Below, one piece after another: positions 44,942 through 57,740 of a stretch of 64,000 nucleotides of DNA. The notes below the pieces were generated by a model. The model did no database searches and was not told where the DNA came from. It saw only the letters and a list, made by a program, of their open reading frames with translations. The stretch lies in the NCBI RefSeq assembly GCF_008831285.2, contig NC_045139.1, positions 30,760,206 through 30,824,205 of the forward strand. Direction: 5' to 3'. This DNA is from Nymphaea colorata. Its lineage: Eukaryota; Streptophyta; Magnoliopsida; Nymphaeales; Nymphaeaceae. The translations under genes and the position numbers were made by a program. The number at the start of each line of letters is the position of its first letter. Position 1 is the first letter of the stretch.

Positions 44942-47900
44942 ATGAGTTTCGGGGGATTTCTAGAGAGAAACTCTGGTGGTGCGAAGATAGTGACGGATTT
45001 GCCTTACAATATGCCTGTGGGTGCAATCGCTCATGCCCGTCTTGTTCCCCCTTCTCTCTTGTCTAGATCCTCTAAGAGCATGTTTAGCTCTCCTGGATTA
45101 TCTCTAGCACTGGTAATCTAAGTCTTATCCAGCTCTGATTTTTCTTCGTGTTAATCTTCTGGTTTTTCCACTGATAACTCTTGGGTAAATCTTTGTGGCA
45201 GACGAGCAGTGGTGGTGGTGGTGGAGGGATGGATGGTCAGGTACTTGATGGTGATGGTGGTGGCGGTGGAGTTGGTGGGGTTGTAGGTGTTCTTGGCGAC
45301 TTTGAAGCCAGCAGGAATAAGGATGATGAGTATGAGAGTAGATCCGGTAGTGATAATGTGGAGGGCGCGTCTGGTGATGAGCAAGATGGTGATAACCCCC
45401 CAAGGAAGAAGAGATATCACAGACATACTCCCCAGCAGATTCAGGAGCTAGAAGCGTAAGCATATATCTGTTTTGAATTCTTTCTTTGTCTGTTTTTTTT
45501 TTTTTTTTTTTGGTTTGCTTCCTTGGATGATGATATTGATGACTATTTTTTTTTTCTTCTGTTTCGTTTCTTTCTTCTAGTCTCTTTAAGGAGTGCCCTC
45601 ATCCCGATGAAAAGCAAAGGATGGAGTTGAGTAGAAGATTGAATCTAGAGAGTAGACAAGTCAAATTTTGGTTCCAAAATAGGCGTACCCAGATGAAGGT
45701 ACTTTTTCTCCTAAAAAAATGGTGTTTTGGTGTTAAGCTTGGTTTTGGCTCTTTTCGTGTGTCTTGAGTGTGGGGAGTCTTTTTTTTGACAGACTCAACT
45801 AGAGCGCCATGAGAACTCTATTCTCAGGCAAGAAAACGATAAGCTTCGAGCTGAAAACATGTCGATCAGGGACGCCATGAGGAACCCGATTTGCAGCAAC
45901 TGCGGGGGGCCGGCGATGCTTGGAGAAATCTCACTCGAAGAACAGCATCTTCGGATCGAAAATGCTCGGCTCAAAGATGAACTAGATCGAGTCTGTGCAC
46001 TTGCCGGCAAGTTCTTGGGCCGCCCCGTCTCGGCCATGTCCTCGGTGCCCCCCATCACGAGTTCATCTCTCGATCTTGCAGTGGGCAGCAATGGATTTGG
46101 AAACCTGAGCAGCGTGGCAACGGCCACATTGCCTTCTGGCACCGACTTCAGCTGCGGCGGCGGTGGTGCCCTTGGCATTGTGACGCCGAGGCCTCCTACC
46201 ATGATGACTGCCGAGAGATCTATGTTTGCAGAGCTAGCCTTGGTCGCCATGGATGAGCTGGTTAAGATGGCTAACACAGATCGGCCCCTCTGGATTCCAA
46301 GCTCGGAAGCTGGGAGGGAGACGCTCAATTGTGAGGAATACCTTCGAACATTTTCTCGTTGTATAGGACCAAAGCCTGTTGGATATGTTACAGAAGCCAC
46401 TAGGGAGAGCGGCTTGGTGATTATAAACAGTGTGGCTCTTGTGGAGACTCTGATGGATCCGGTACTATATCGCATTGTCCTCTCCAACGTTCAGTTTGTA
46501 TGCATTCATTTTTTCTGGTGTATTTGTTTTTCTGCTTGTTGATCCTGATACACTTTGATTGGATTGGTCTCTCTTCTACCTTCCATAATTTGTTTTTGGA
46601 GTCTTCATTTTCTGATTTAATCATCTTTCTGTGTGCCATTTTGGTTGCTTAGAGATATAGCCCTTCAAATTGAAGCCTCCATAGTTCTCTCCTCATTTTT
46701 GAAATCTAGATTTACACTCAGAATGAGGTATAAACAGAAAATCTTAAACACACTCCCATTTTTTACATAGAACCGGTGGACGGAGATGTTCCCATGTATG
46801 ATTGCAAGGTCCTCCACCATTGATGTGATCTCAGCCGGCTTGGGCGGGACTAGAAACGGTGCCCTTCAATTGGTAACATTCTTTCAGATCTCATTAATCA
46901 CTTTACAGTTTAACCTCAGAGCATCAATCCGCCTGTTTTAGAGATTAATCCTTCACCTGAAACTCTGCTCAAAGTATGTGCCTTTTTGGTGTCTTAATGC
47001 CCGCAGATGCATGCTGAGCTTCAAGTTCTTTCTCCCCTAGTGCCGACCAGGGAGGTGCGTTTTCTGAGATTCTGCAAGCAGCACGCCGAAGGCTTATGGG
47101 CTGTGGTTGATGTATCCATTGACGGCATCAAGGACAACCAAAATGGTGCCGGTTACATGAGTTGCAGGAGACTCCCTTCTGGTTGTGTTGTTCAAGATAT
47201 GCCCAATGGCTACTCTAAGGTGAAGAGAGAGACTGAGGAGAGAGAGAGAGTTTTATTTTTCCATATAGTTTACTATGTTACAGTCTCCAAAATAGAAACG
47301 CCATAGTAAACTCTCACATACCAACGTGAAGCAGTTGACAATTTCTACTCCTAAAGATCTACAGCTTCTGGAGTCGAGCCCTAGCTCCGGCCTCCCCACC
47401 ATGCAATTTTTTAAGGCATCGATGCTTCTCTTCTTTGCCGGGATCTCCTTCCTAGGCATCAGTCATATTGATAGATTATTAATGATCCTGGCTGGCAATC
47501 TATTCATTTTTTTAGGACCATCGATGCTCCTGCTTCTGTGTCACCGCCTTAAATTTTATCCCGTTGTTGCAATCTAGTTATTCTCCCTATGTACCCGAAG
47601 TCTTTCTGCCATTTCTTTTTCTTTTCTTTTTTCCTCATCGTCACACCTTTCTAAGCCCTAATGAACAAGACACATTCAATGCAATCTTTGTCCAATTCTC
47701 GACTCTAGAGGCCGTGACTATTTCCTTCTCAAGGCTCAATCTTCACTCCCCAAATTAAAAGGAAAAAAAAAATCCCAATCTCCTGAACCTCTCTTGATTT
47801 AATATTTCAATATACTTCTGAGTTGCTACTTGCCTTTTTTTGGTCTCCCGAAAAATGCCTCTCATCTAAACTATTAGTTTATGAACCAATCATTTATCTC

Positions 47901-49227
47901 TCAACCGATACTGGCTTCTTATATTAGGCCATATTATATGTATATATTTTCTTCTCGTTGGTCTTGCGATTTCTGCCGGATTTCAATGCGGCTGCCATTG
48001 TCTTTGTATATTTATATTGTATTAGTTTATGGGGTTTTCTCTCTTCTTGGTGCACAAATATTGATATTAGGTGGTTCACTCGAGCTGTAGGTGGTGTGGG
48101 TCGAGCACGCCGAGTACGATGAGGGCTCGGTTCATCAGATGTATCGCCTTCTGCTGGGCTCGGGCATGGGCTTCGGCGCGCAGAGGTGGGTCGCGACCCT
48201 GCAAAGACAATGCGAGTGCCTTGCCATCCTCATGTCATCGGCCATCTCCAACCGCGTCGACCATGCCGGTGTGTCCCAAATCTCGATGATTTTTTTCTTC
48301 AGTAGATCTCTTGGTGCTTAATCTAAGAGCTAGATTTCGTTTTGATTTTATTAAGTATGTTTTCCGGGTTTGGTTGCAGCGATTACTCCAGCGGGTCGCC
48401 GGAGCATGCTGAAGCTGGCGCAACGCATGACCAACAACTTCTGTGCCGGCGTGTGCGCGTCGACGGTGCACAAGTGGAACAAGCTGTGCGCCGGCAATGT
48501 GGATGAAAATGTGCGGGTGATGACGAGGAAGAGCGTTGACGATCCCGGCGAGCCGCCGGGCGTGGTGCTCAGCGCCGCGACGTCGGTTTGGCTGCCGGTG
48601 TCGCCGCAACGCCTGTTCGACTTCCTCCGGGACGAGCGGCTCAGGAGCGAGTGGGATATTCTCTCCAATGGCGGGCCGATGCAGGAGATGGCCCACATCG
48701 CCAAGGGCCAAGATCACGGGAACTGCGTCTCTCTCTTGCGCGCTAGCGTGAGTCCTTCTGCCGCCCATCAAACTTCAGCGAAATTTCCTGTTTTTCTTCC
48801 AAAAAATGTTCAACTCTTGCTGGTTCCTCACGTATTTACGTTGTTGCAGGCGATGAATGCGAACCAGAGCAGCATGTTGATCCTGCAGGAGACTTGCACC
48901 GATACGTCGGGCAGCTTGGTAGTGTACGCGCCGGTGGACATACCGGCGATGCACGTGGTGATGAATGGTGGGGACTCGGCCTATGTGGCGCTGCTGCCGT
49001 CCGGCTTCGCAATCCTGCCGGACGGACCGGGATGTCGGCCGCCCCCACAGCTTGGTGGGATGAGCCCGCCGGCAAGGGTGGGTGGCTCTCTTCTGACCGT
49101 GGCGTTCCAGATCCTGGTGAACAGCCTGCCGACGGCCAAGCTCACCGTGGAGTCCGTGGAGACGGTTAACAACCTAATCTCCTGCACCGTCCAAAAAATC
49201 AAAGCGGCTCTTCATTGCGAGAACTAA
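44942..49227 (+). CDS. HD-ZIP class IV homeodomain-START transcription factor, ANL2/HDG1 type
   Basis: Nine exons: 44942-45112, 45202-45455, 45581-45698, 45793-46461, 46771-46872, 47007-47219, 48091-48268, 48380-48747, 48850-49227. They give 816 residues. The start MSFGGFLE is the usual one in the family; no in-frame ATG lies just upstream. A Gly-rich linker (58-85) precedes the homeodomain (about 125-184; [23 protein letters not shown] at 172-177). The zipper-loop-zipper follows with the redox-linked CSNC pair (C215, C218), then a START domain from about 320 and a C-terminal HD-SAD region. By family knowledge it binds L1-box DNA as a dimer and controls epidermal traits such as anthocyanin, cuticle and trichomes. 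Intron 6 is unusually long for this gene. The order and phases of the exons are consistent throughout. Confidence 0.95.
47220..48090 (+). other. Intron 6 of the HD-ZIP IV gene, possible old insertion
   Basis: At 871 bp it is much longer than the other introns (88-309 bp). It starts GTGAAGAGAG and ends GAGCTGTAG. It contains an 11-bp inverted pair AGTTTACTATG / CATAGTAAACT near 47268 and 47302, and an ORF whose first ATG is at 47401 (58 codons, hydrophobic, ending 47577). The ORF resembles nothing I know. Confidence 0.5.
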
Positions 49228-49860
49228 CTCTTCTCCCTCTCCCTCTCTCTCTCTCCCTCAAAGTGAAACAAGAAAAAAAAAAAAGGGAATAAAAGTGGTG
49301 GGTATCGGCGGAGCGCTGTATCGTCCTAGGCGAAATGACCAAAACGACCTTGAATTTCGACGGAACAATGCCGGAGTTTGGGGTGGTTTTAGTCATTTTT
49401 TGCCTTTGCGCAACTCTGGTGGTGGTAGACCGGTGGTGGTGGTCGTCGTCGTCGTAGGTGCATCAGTGGCGGTCGTCGCCGTCGTCGTAGCAGTAGTGGT
49501 AGTGGTGGTGTTGATGTGTTGTGAGTCAAGAACGAACCGCACGTACACAGTAAGGAATCAGCCATGCAACGATGTCAGCAAGGAATCGTCCTCTGTCTAT
49601 GGCTCTTCTTGTTGGGGTGGTGGTGGTTCGGGCATTGACTCGTGAAGCCGATTTGCTTTCTGTCTGTGAGCGTCTGGTTTGTGTAGGGAAGACGATGATG
49701 GTATGGTGTTTCTTCTTGTAGCATCTGTTCTCAAAGCTTTAGTGTAAACATGGCTTTGAGAGAGCGTAATTTTTTGTTATTCTTATCTAATCTTCTGGTG
49801 CAATCCTTCGCTTCTCTTTTCTTCAATGGTCTCTAGAATAAAATAAAAGGATATATATCG
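49228..49860 (+). other. 3' UTR and downstream region of the HD-ZIP IV gene
   Basis: A CT-rich tract follows the stop (49232-49259). Then comes a GGT/GTC trinucleotide-rich stretch (49420-49510) with no coding evidence. AATAAAATAAAAG near 49838 is a plausible polyadenylation signal. Confidence 0.45.
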
Positions 49861-51713
49861 TAAAATATGCTTGCATCTTTTACGACCTTTCAGATAAAAT
49901 ATTATCAAGAACACAATCTTGACGAAGCTTTCTTATCAGAGAAATGACTTCTCGTGGACGAGTCGCGATGCATCACATGCAGCAGGTCAAAATAAATGCT
50001 CGTGCGTTCAGTTATGGTACATTCTGCCACTGATTCTGACCAGAAAAGTTTTCTCAGAAGGCAGGTCCAGGTCCGGCCTCAGTCCCCGACTCCCCGCCAT
50101 CTCTTCGTCTTTTCTCTCTCTTTCCATGCGCGTCCGAAAGCTTTCCCACCAGATCCCGGATTCCGCGTCCGGTACTCGGTCGGCCGACTGCGACGCGAAC
50201 GCGGAAAGCTGAACTTGAGCAGAGGCTGTTTGGCAGAGCAGCGGAGAGAAAATTGCGTGGGAAAATGGGGCGAGGCAGTTCCGTAATTTCTGCAGCTAAC
50301 GCGGCCTATTTCTGCGAAGGTGTCGGTTGGGGCGACCTCATTTAATGCACCCCTCTGAGCTCCTCTCGCTGCCACCCAGCCAATTAATGCTCCCCTCTGG
50401 CGCATCCATCCAATCGTCGACGAGCACGTGGCTTCTTGCTGACCGTTGATTCAACTGGGCATGGCATGCATCCCCTGTTCCGATGGGGTTCAATAGTAGC
50501 CGTACGATTCTGCCGCGTGTTGACAGATGGGCGGTCCGTACGCGCGATCTAATCTTTTGAATTGCTGGCGGGCAAGAGTCGTACGTGGGCTTTTCTTCTC
50601 TACTTAGGCCACCCGATTAAATCGAGTTAATATTGTTTTTTCTTATTTCAAATCCTTTTTGCTTTGTAAATATAACATTAAATTTTTTTTTTGGGCTGAA
50701 TGATGCTCGATTCAGTTCATTTCTTAGATTGGTAGTTCTTTCGATTATTTTTAAATTTTTTTTATTTTAATAATAAAAAACTTAAAACAATCGATTCGGG
50801 TGAGCGCAAGGAAATCCTACCATTCAAAATTGAAGTTTATATATTGGTGTTCTTTTTTACTCAACCAGAAAATAAAAACTGACGACTTACCAACTTTGCT
50901 CAAACACTCTTTGAACCAGAGTTCAACAAAAAGTTCAACTTTTTAATGGCTCAGTTCGTAGCATTTTCACTTTCATTGGATTATTGGGTTCGTTTTTTTT
51001 CAATAAATACTCATCCTTGCACAAAATTGGTTTTTTTCTTTTTTTGCCAAGCCTATTATAGTCTCCTAGAAATTTGAAGGCTTAATTATACGAGAGTTGT
51101 GCATGAAAAATACGAAAAGTAGCATAAAAAAAAAGCTTTATCTAAACATGGAATAATGGAGACTAGCTTTTCGGTTGTTAAAAGAAGTATTTACCAGTAA
51201 ATGGAAAGAACCTGTTCCCCGAATTATGGAGAAGCTGTGGGTTTTTAAGTAAAAAAGTTTCTCGTTGCTTTCCGGGTTCAGAGGCACAAGCGCCGGGGTG
51301 AGCTGTTGGTTCGGGGGAAAACGATGGTTTGACTTATCATTTTGGATCCGGATCAGGTTATTACCATACCCGACCCGACTCAGAGAACCATGGGTACAAG
51401 CGCTGCTGATTCTGACTAAATTTGTGCGTATCGAAGAATCCAGATTCATATCCAAACTTTCATGCAATCCAAAAATCCAGCTTGAAAACGATTTGACATA
51501 AGAACGATTTCTGTGTTATGCCGTAACACAGAAAGCCGTGTTCCCACAGTCCAAAACCCGAAAGGGTATTTTAGTCATTTTCTGAAGATCTTTTCCATAT
51601 ACTTTTGCCCATATAAGAAAGTCTTCCATTTATTCCTCAGGAGTAATTTGGTCATTTTCATTAAACCATAATACACGGTCTCTTGTTATGGGCCATAACA
51701 CGTTTTGACTCCA

Positions 51714-52455
51714 GATTCAAGAAACCCATAACTTTCAGAAAAAGTAGGGTTTGAATGGAGAAATTCAATTTTCAACCAAACGGGAATTATTAAATTTAGA
51801 TATTTAACATAGTTTTATCTTTGTTACAAGCAGTTCTATTTATTTGAAGAAAATATAACATCACAATTCTCAGGTCCTTTGTTACGAGCCATTAGCCATT
51901 ATACATAGGGGCAGAGTCAGGATTTTCTTTAGAAGCGGGCCGTCAATCCAATCTCTAGATCTGTATAGGGCCTAATTGAATTTAAATCTAAAAAATACAT
52001 GATGCAATTATAAAATTTTATTTTTTTCAGTGTAATCTTTTTTTTCATTGATCAGAATGGGTCCATGGCCTAGGCGCCCCCCCCCCCCACCCCCCCTTTG
52101 AAGAAAATGTAACAAGACAATTCTCAGGTCTTTTGTTATGAGCCATTACACATAGAGGCAAAGTCAAGATTTTCTTTAGAAGCGGGCCGACAGTCCAATC
52201 TCTAGATCTGGATAGGGCCTAATTGAATTTAAATCTAAAAAATACATGATGCAATTATAAAATTTTATTTTTTTCAGTGTAATCTTTTTTTTCATTGGTC
52301 AGAATAGGTCCATGGCCTAGGCGCCCCCCCCCCTCCCCCCCCCTTGCCTCTCTAGTCTTCACACCAAATTCAAGAAAACCATAATTTCCAGAAAAAGCAT
52401 GCTTTGAATCGAGAAACTCAGTTGTCAACCAAACGGGAACTATTAAATTTAGATA
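51714..52455. repeat. Nested direct repeats in A-B-B-A order
   Basis: Block A (51714-51806; ATTCAAGAAACCCATAACTT, CAACCAAACGGGAATTATTA) recurs at 52365-52455 with changes. Between them block B is duplicated in tandem, starting TTTGAAGAAAAT at 51843 and 52097 (period 254). Each B contains a hAT-like MITE copy (about 51909-52096 and 52146-52355) beginning CATAGGGGCAGAGTCAGG or CATAGAGGCAAAGTCAAG and ending in a long C-run. Confidence 0.85.
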
Positions 52456-52869
52456 TTTTATCTCCAATTTCGTAAATGGAACTCCATTTTAATTCTCATT
52501 ATCTCTGGTTCTCCAAACTGCCTCATGGTTTTGGATATTGGACATGGAGAAGAGACCCAACCCAATATGTCACAAACTCTAGTGTTTTCTTATTTGTCAA
52601 TATTTTAAGATGTTCCAAAATCTAGAGATTTTTATTTGCCAATCTTTTAAGATTTTCATAACCAAGTTAATTGAATCAGTATATTTTATATAATTGGTTG
52701 AACAAAAACTCATTTAAAATAACATTCTCGCCAGCCAATGCTCGGTTTAACTTGCTAAACGGTTGAGTATGAAACTCTCAAATCGGGAGACCAAATAATG
52801 AAGGTTTACAATTCTTGGCACATCAAATATTAAAATCAACGTTCACAAGAGGACACTCGTCCTTAAGGC

Positions 52870-52888
52870 CTATATATATATATATATA
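52870..52888. repeat. TA microsatellite beside hairpin
   Basis: About 19 bases of TA repeat directly left of the hairpin. Confidence 0.9.
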
Positions 52889-52962
52889 ATTCTTTATTCT
52901 CAATGGATGATTATATATATATATATATACATATATATAATCATCCATTGAGAATAAAGAAT
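52889..52962. repeat. 74-bp near-perfect palindrome (hairpin)
   Basis: The arms 52889-52925 and 52926-52962 are inverted copies with one mismatch. The non-TA part of each arm is ATTCTTTATTCTCAATGGAT plus GATTATAT; the centre is TA repeat. It is either a foldback element, an expansion product of TA-rich DNA or a small-RNA hairpin. Confidence 0.9.
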
Positions 52963-53994
52963 AGTCGTCCTTTCCAATTTCTGCCCCACTCTGAGCCCTT
53001 GTCTGCCTTTGTCAAGCAACGTGAAGTGGGAAAGGGGAGTTGCATGCTAAAGCTTGGTCAAAAAGGTTGGAAGACGTTGACCGCAGCCAGGCCTATTTAA
53101 TGCTGGACCAGGTCAAGCTAAGCAAGCGACCAACTCCTTCCCATCTTCATGGTCCATGCCAGTGGACCTTTTTGTGCAGGATCAAGAGTGACATGACAAG
53201 AAAATTTTCAATTCATAGGAACTCAAGGCCAATCGTATGGACCAAGGGTCCCTTCATCCATGAGATATTTTGGGGGTTGATCATACAATAAGATAAGAAT
53301 ATGCTTTCTATCACTCAATTTTATTTTATTTTTCTTATTCTCTACGTAAAAGATGGTAAGAAAAACTTTTTTAAGTCTTTGGTGTAACTATGGTTCATGG
53401 AACTAAAGATCTTAACCGCTTCAAAATCTCTAAGATCACAGGTGAGGGGATCCGATCTCACATGTATCCTTGGCTTCCAAGATTTGAAAACATGTTTGAT
53501 GGCTTTGAAGATGAATGAAATCCATGACTAATCTCAAATTCGGAATCTCAGAGGAGGGGGTTGATGCAACAGTCTGGGCAGGGCTGGTATGCGGCCAGTT
53601 TCTTTTTTAAATCTTCGAAGCATTAACTTTTTGTGCTGTAAAAAGAGGTAACCTGATGTACAGGCTAAAGTACGATAAGGAATGTCATCCTGAAACACTC
53701 AAAGCTAGTTTTGTACCTTTAGGGGGATAAGAGGTTGAGTAGAAGCTTCGGCTTTCTGTCGAGCGATAAAAAACTTCGTTCACACGAACTAATGTCAAAA
53801 TCTATGTTAGGTGAAATCCACAACTAAAGCAAACAGTGGATTTCACAACTCACAACTGTGGGCTTGAAATCTACATTACATTGTAAAAGCCATGGGCCGG
53901 ACTATATATCCCCAGCCTTTAGACTCTCATGGTTCTGTAGTAACCTATTATCTCAAATTTGTGACTATCAAGCATAGCGTAAGGACTATCAAAT

Positions 53995-54146
53995 TTGTGT
54001 GGACAGTTGCCAATCCTGACCCCACATAAATGATCTTATGTATATATATATATACTAGTTCGTTCGTATAATTTAATTTAACTTTAAATCTAAACTTTCT
54101 TATAGTAATGCCTCTCAACCACAAATTTCAAACTCCGCCATTGCGT
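53995..54146. mobile_element. Remnant of hAT-like MITE
   Basis: GTGTGGACAGTTGCC, a central TATATATATATATACTAG stretch, GCCTCTCAACCACAAATTTC and the end CTCCGCCATTG follow the layout of the 32613 family. The left terminus is unclear. Confidence 0.45.
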
Positions 54147-54190
54147 ACCATGCTAATAATATATTGTCAATTGGATGTGCGTACTATAGA

Positions 54191-54351
54191 AGTTGAATGG
54201 CAACAAGAACTCTATCTGAATGTTTTATGAATCTACCTCAAAAACTAAAGCAGATTCATGAAGTACCCGAACATGTGTTCACTGAATCTATCTCAATCTT
54301 TGATCAGATTCATAAAATATTTATAAAATATTCCTATTGCCAAACCACCCC
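54191..54351. mobile_element. GTTTGGCAACA-family MITE
   Basis: The left end AGTTGAATGGCAACAAGAAC pairs with the complement of the right end, GGGGTGGTTTGGCAATAGGA. The interior has TTATGAATCTACC, AGCAGATTCATGAAGTA and CAGATTCATAAAATA, the family words. Confidence 0.65.
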
Positions 54352-57319
54352 ATAGTCATCGCAATCTATCGTGTCGGCAGCTTGGTCATGGCACTGTGAC
54401 TTGCGTCCAGATTGAGTCAACTACAAGGTTTCGTCTCAATCCATGCAGATGGGTGCGTACGTGACTTGTCTTGTTCACGCACCAGTTTAGAAAGGCACGG
54501 CAAGTAATAAAGGGAGTCAACAATGGCGACTTGGGTAGCCATTGTTTTCCTCAGAGCTATGCACATGCAGTCAAGAAATGTTGAATCCGGCCAATCTTTA
54601 CGCACTTGAAAGGGCTCAAGTTTCACACCTTGTACACAAAACGTCGCTTTTCGCGGCCAGATTTGGCATGGACATGCACAAGTAACCCAATCCGTCAATT
54701 GTTACACAGAATCCAGACTTTTTCTTTTGTCTTGTATTCGAAAACAAAGAAAGAACTTTCAACCTCTTCTTTGTCTTGTGTTCTAAAAATAAAGAAACCG
54801 AGAGTGCAAAACCTTAGAAAAAATCTTGTCAGCCCCACAAGCATGAGTTGTGGACAAAATGTCCCGTCTCTGCTTTACAACAAATCAAAGTCTACAATGA
54901 GGTTTGAACTCAGGACCAACCTTCTAGTGGTCAGGCTGACTCTTATTTTTGTTTGGCTTAGACCCTTGGTACTTTTAGTTTTAAAAGAGCCAAAATAATG
55001 CATGTCTCCCTCAAATTTTTCTCATCAATCATTGAGTTGGAAAAGGATTTACAGACCTCCACCTGACATGAGTTACATAATTGAATTTTGGAGGGTCCCG
55101 GTCATTCAGACTACAGCTGTGCTAAGGACGGCAATTATATATATATATATATTTATATATTTATATTTGTTCTCTCTAAACTCCTGTGAACTGTGGCTGA
55201 TGTGAGTGAGACCCCACATATCGCGTAAGGTTAAGAAGATTTTGTCGTCGCAATGATAAAATAGATTATTGGCATTAGGTTTCATGACAATGTCAATGGA
55301 AAAAGGAGTTTTATTTTACTTTTATTTGAGTTTTAAATTGAATTCTAGGCAGGTGTAATTCTTATGTTTTACTGATCTTCCAATTTTTTTTTAAGAAAAA
55401 CGGATTTAAGTAGAAGTTCTGGAGATTCATAGATCAATTATGATGATTATTTGCTGGCTCTTGGTTAGGTTCAAGCAGTAATTTTCTTGGGTTTTGCTAT
55501 GTTTTGAGACTATCACAAGAAGCTATTGCCGCAGTAATGAGGTCCCTCGATTTTACCTAACATCATGTGACTTCTGGCTATGCACAGTTGTTGCTTTTAA
55601 AATAGTTTCCATATGGACAAATGCATGACATTAAAATTTATAGGGTTAAAAAGATTAGGACATCTAAATGTCTATTGTCGATTTTATAAAGTTTTAAAAC
55701 GCAACAATTCATAAATTTAGATGTAGACATCAAATTCTCATTTCCATACAGATAGATTTATTGAAAAGCAACTTACTACGCTGTCATGAATGATAGAATA
55801 TTTGAGAAGGTGTGTGTGTATACATATATATGTATATAAGAATTATCATTGCTACTCCATAAAGTGTCTTCAGTGGCCCTATAAATAAGGCTTTTAGCAG
55901 TTTTTTTTTTTCAGTCATCTGGCAACATCAGTCAGCTTTGGTTTTCTCTTGTTAACTTAGTGTTTATAGCCCTTATAGAATGTTCATATTTTGTTTAAAA
56001 TACGTTTTAATAAAAATTTAAGTGGTCTGATTTTTATTCATGACTTTTGGGACTGGTTTTTATCCACGACTTGAAGTGGCCTGGGATATACTTATACATG
56101 TATTATAATAAAACCATTTCCATTTTAGGACCGAATTTTCAAGTTTATTTCTATGCTTAAGATCTACCAACCGTGGGGCAGAGAGGAGGATGAAGAATGA
56201 AAGAAGAATTGAAAAAGACAAAAAATTGGTGAGAGAGTACACGGTGAGAAAAGATGAGTTGGAAAAAACCAGTCGCCAAATGGGACTGGTTAGTGACTCC
56301 TCCATGGAGACGTTACACTGGCTGTGTCGACCTTTTTTAGTAGAACATAATAAATATACAAGTCTTTTCCAACTTTTAAGCAGTTTCAAATAAATGATTC
56401 AGGCCGAAGCATGATTCAACCTATCATTTAGCAAGGAGATGCTAATGAGCCACATCTCTATATTGCCCCATGATGCTGTCTTCAAATCAAATTGTAGTTG
56501 CACGACACTTGAGTTGAAAAGTATACTATCGACCACTCAGATTCTGATGCAGACTTGCACCTGGGGCATGGAAAAAGAGAGGGTGGTCTCCCCCTTCGTT
56601 CTTGGATCTGAACTTGTATGTAAATTTCTTAATACAGAGGATTTAGTTAGTATAGCTACGTATAAAGAAATCAAATTATAATAAAAAAGAAAGAGGGGGT
56701 ATCGATTGAATGTATCAAGTTGGCCTTTCAATCTCTTTATTGTGCATATTTCATTAGGTTTTCAGCATTTTTTGTCCTAGAAGAAAGATCAGAGATTGGT
56801 GATTTTGTTCAGCTGGTATTAGCAACGAACGTTTCTCTTGCTTTCACAAGTCAAAGATCCGTTTCATTGCCTTCCAATGTGAAGGGGAGCAATAAATGTA
56901 CGTACAATTAGATTCATTAGTGGAATTCTTGTGGATCGGCAGCATATTATGTCAATGCTTGACGTCAGTTGCACATAAATTTCTTGCTATTGAGGCTTTA
57001 ACTTGAAAAAGCATGTATCTAGACGTTGACTTAGAATGAGAAGGAAATGGAGGCGTTTGATTTATGGAGGCTTGCTGAAGAACCACCAACAGGTGATTGG
57101 AACTTATGGACTTTTAGAATCTCAGTGCATTCAAACTGGGCTCGGATTGATGGCTCAGTGATTCTTGTTGAATCTTATTCATATCTGAGTTGGGAATTCT
57201 ATGTGAACGCAGTTCGACATGATATCTTGAAAAGTAAGAAATATATGCTAGAATTGCTGAAAATAGGGACAATGGGGACATGTGCTTAAGATATATATTT
57301 GCAACTAAATGGATCACTT

Positions 57320-57520
57320 CCTAACACTCCTCTGGAGTCTAGAAAGTGAAAGTGAATTCATAAGTAAACGTCCTAACATTTTCTTGGAGCATAGAAATGG
57401 AGGTGATACAGATTAATCTTCCTAACACTACCCTGGAGTCTAGAAATTGGAAGTATGTCCATATTTGATCTCTTAACACTCTTCAAAGTCCAGAGGCTAG
57501 AGGTAAAGTTGTCACTTGCC
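57320..57520. repeat. Four-copy degenerate ~50-bp minisatellite
   Basis: Units begin CCTAACACTCCTCTGGAGTC (57320), CCTAACATTTTCTTGGAGCA (57372), CCTAACACTACCCTGGAGTC (57421) and CTTAACACTCTTCAAAGTCC (57471). Each is followed by TAGAAA- or TAGAGG-like words. Spacing is 52, 49 and 50 bp. Confidence 0.8.
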
Positions 57521-57654
57521 ACGGGATAACCATATAGATGAACATCCTAAGAATAGAGATTGTTGTGAGTACAATACCTTTTCAAATTTGAAAGAATCTA
57601 TCATAGCTAAGCATCAAGTTGGGGCAATGAGAGAGGGTTAAGTTGTACTGTAGA

Positions 57655-57740
57655 ACTTTGCAATTTGTTATTTCGTTGCATGACTTGTGCCTACTTTGCA
57701 ATTTGTTATTTCGTTGCATGACTTATGCCAACTTTGCTTC
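57655..57740. repeat. 38-bp tandem repeat, two full copies and a partial third
   Basis: ACTTTGCAATTTGTTATTTC plus GTTGCATGACTT occurs at 57655 and 57693; a third start, AACTTTGCTTC, follows at 57730. The two full copies differ at one or two bases. Confidence 0.9.

Larger units (their letters stand above)
49861..53990. other. Intergenic region downstream of the HD-ZIP IV gene
   Basis: No gene supported. The 50040-50600 part is GC-richer than its surroundings but has only unrelated short ORFs. It contains the nested repeat at 51714-52455 and the hairpin at 52889-52962. A segment at 53570-53770 shares words with 25210-25320 (GTGCTG.AAAAAG, AAGCTTCGGCT), probably another dispersed repeat. Confidence 0.6.

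Noticed and set aside
45795..46487. 230-codon minus-strand ORF opposite the HD-ZIP IV gene
   Set aside because: It is an antisense shadow of exon 4, which has clear domain content on the plus strand.
54606..54998. 130-codon plus-strand ORF in the intergenic region
   Set aside because: No family resemblance, and its first codon is not ATG-supported by any leader or neighbouring exon. The segment RFELRTNLL resembles chance translations of repeat DNA.
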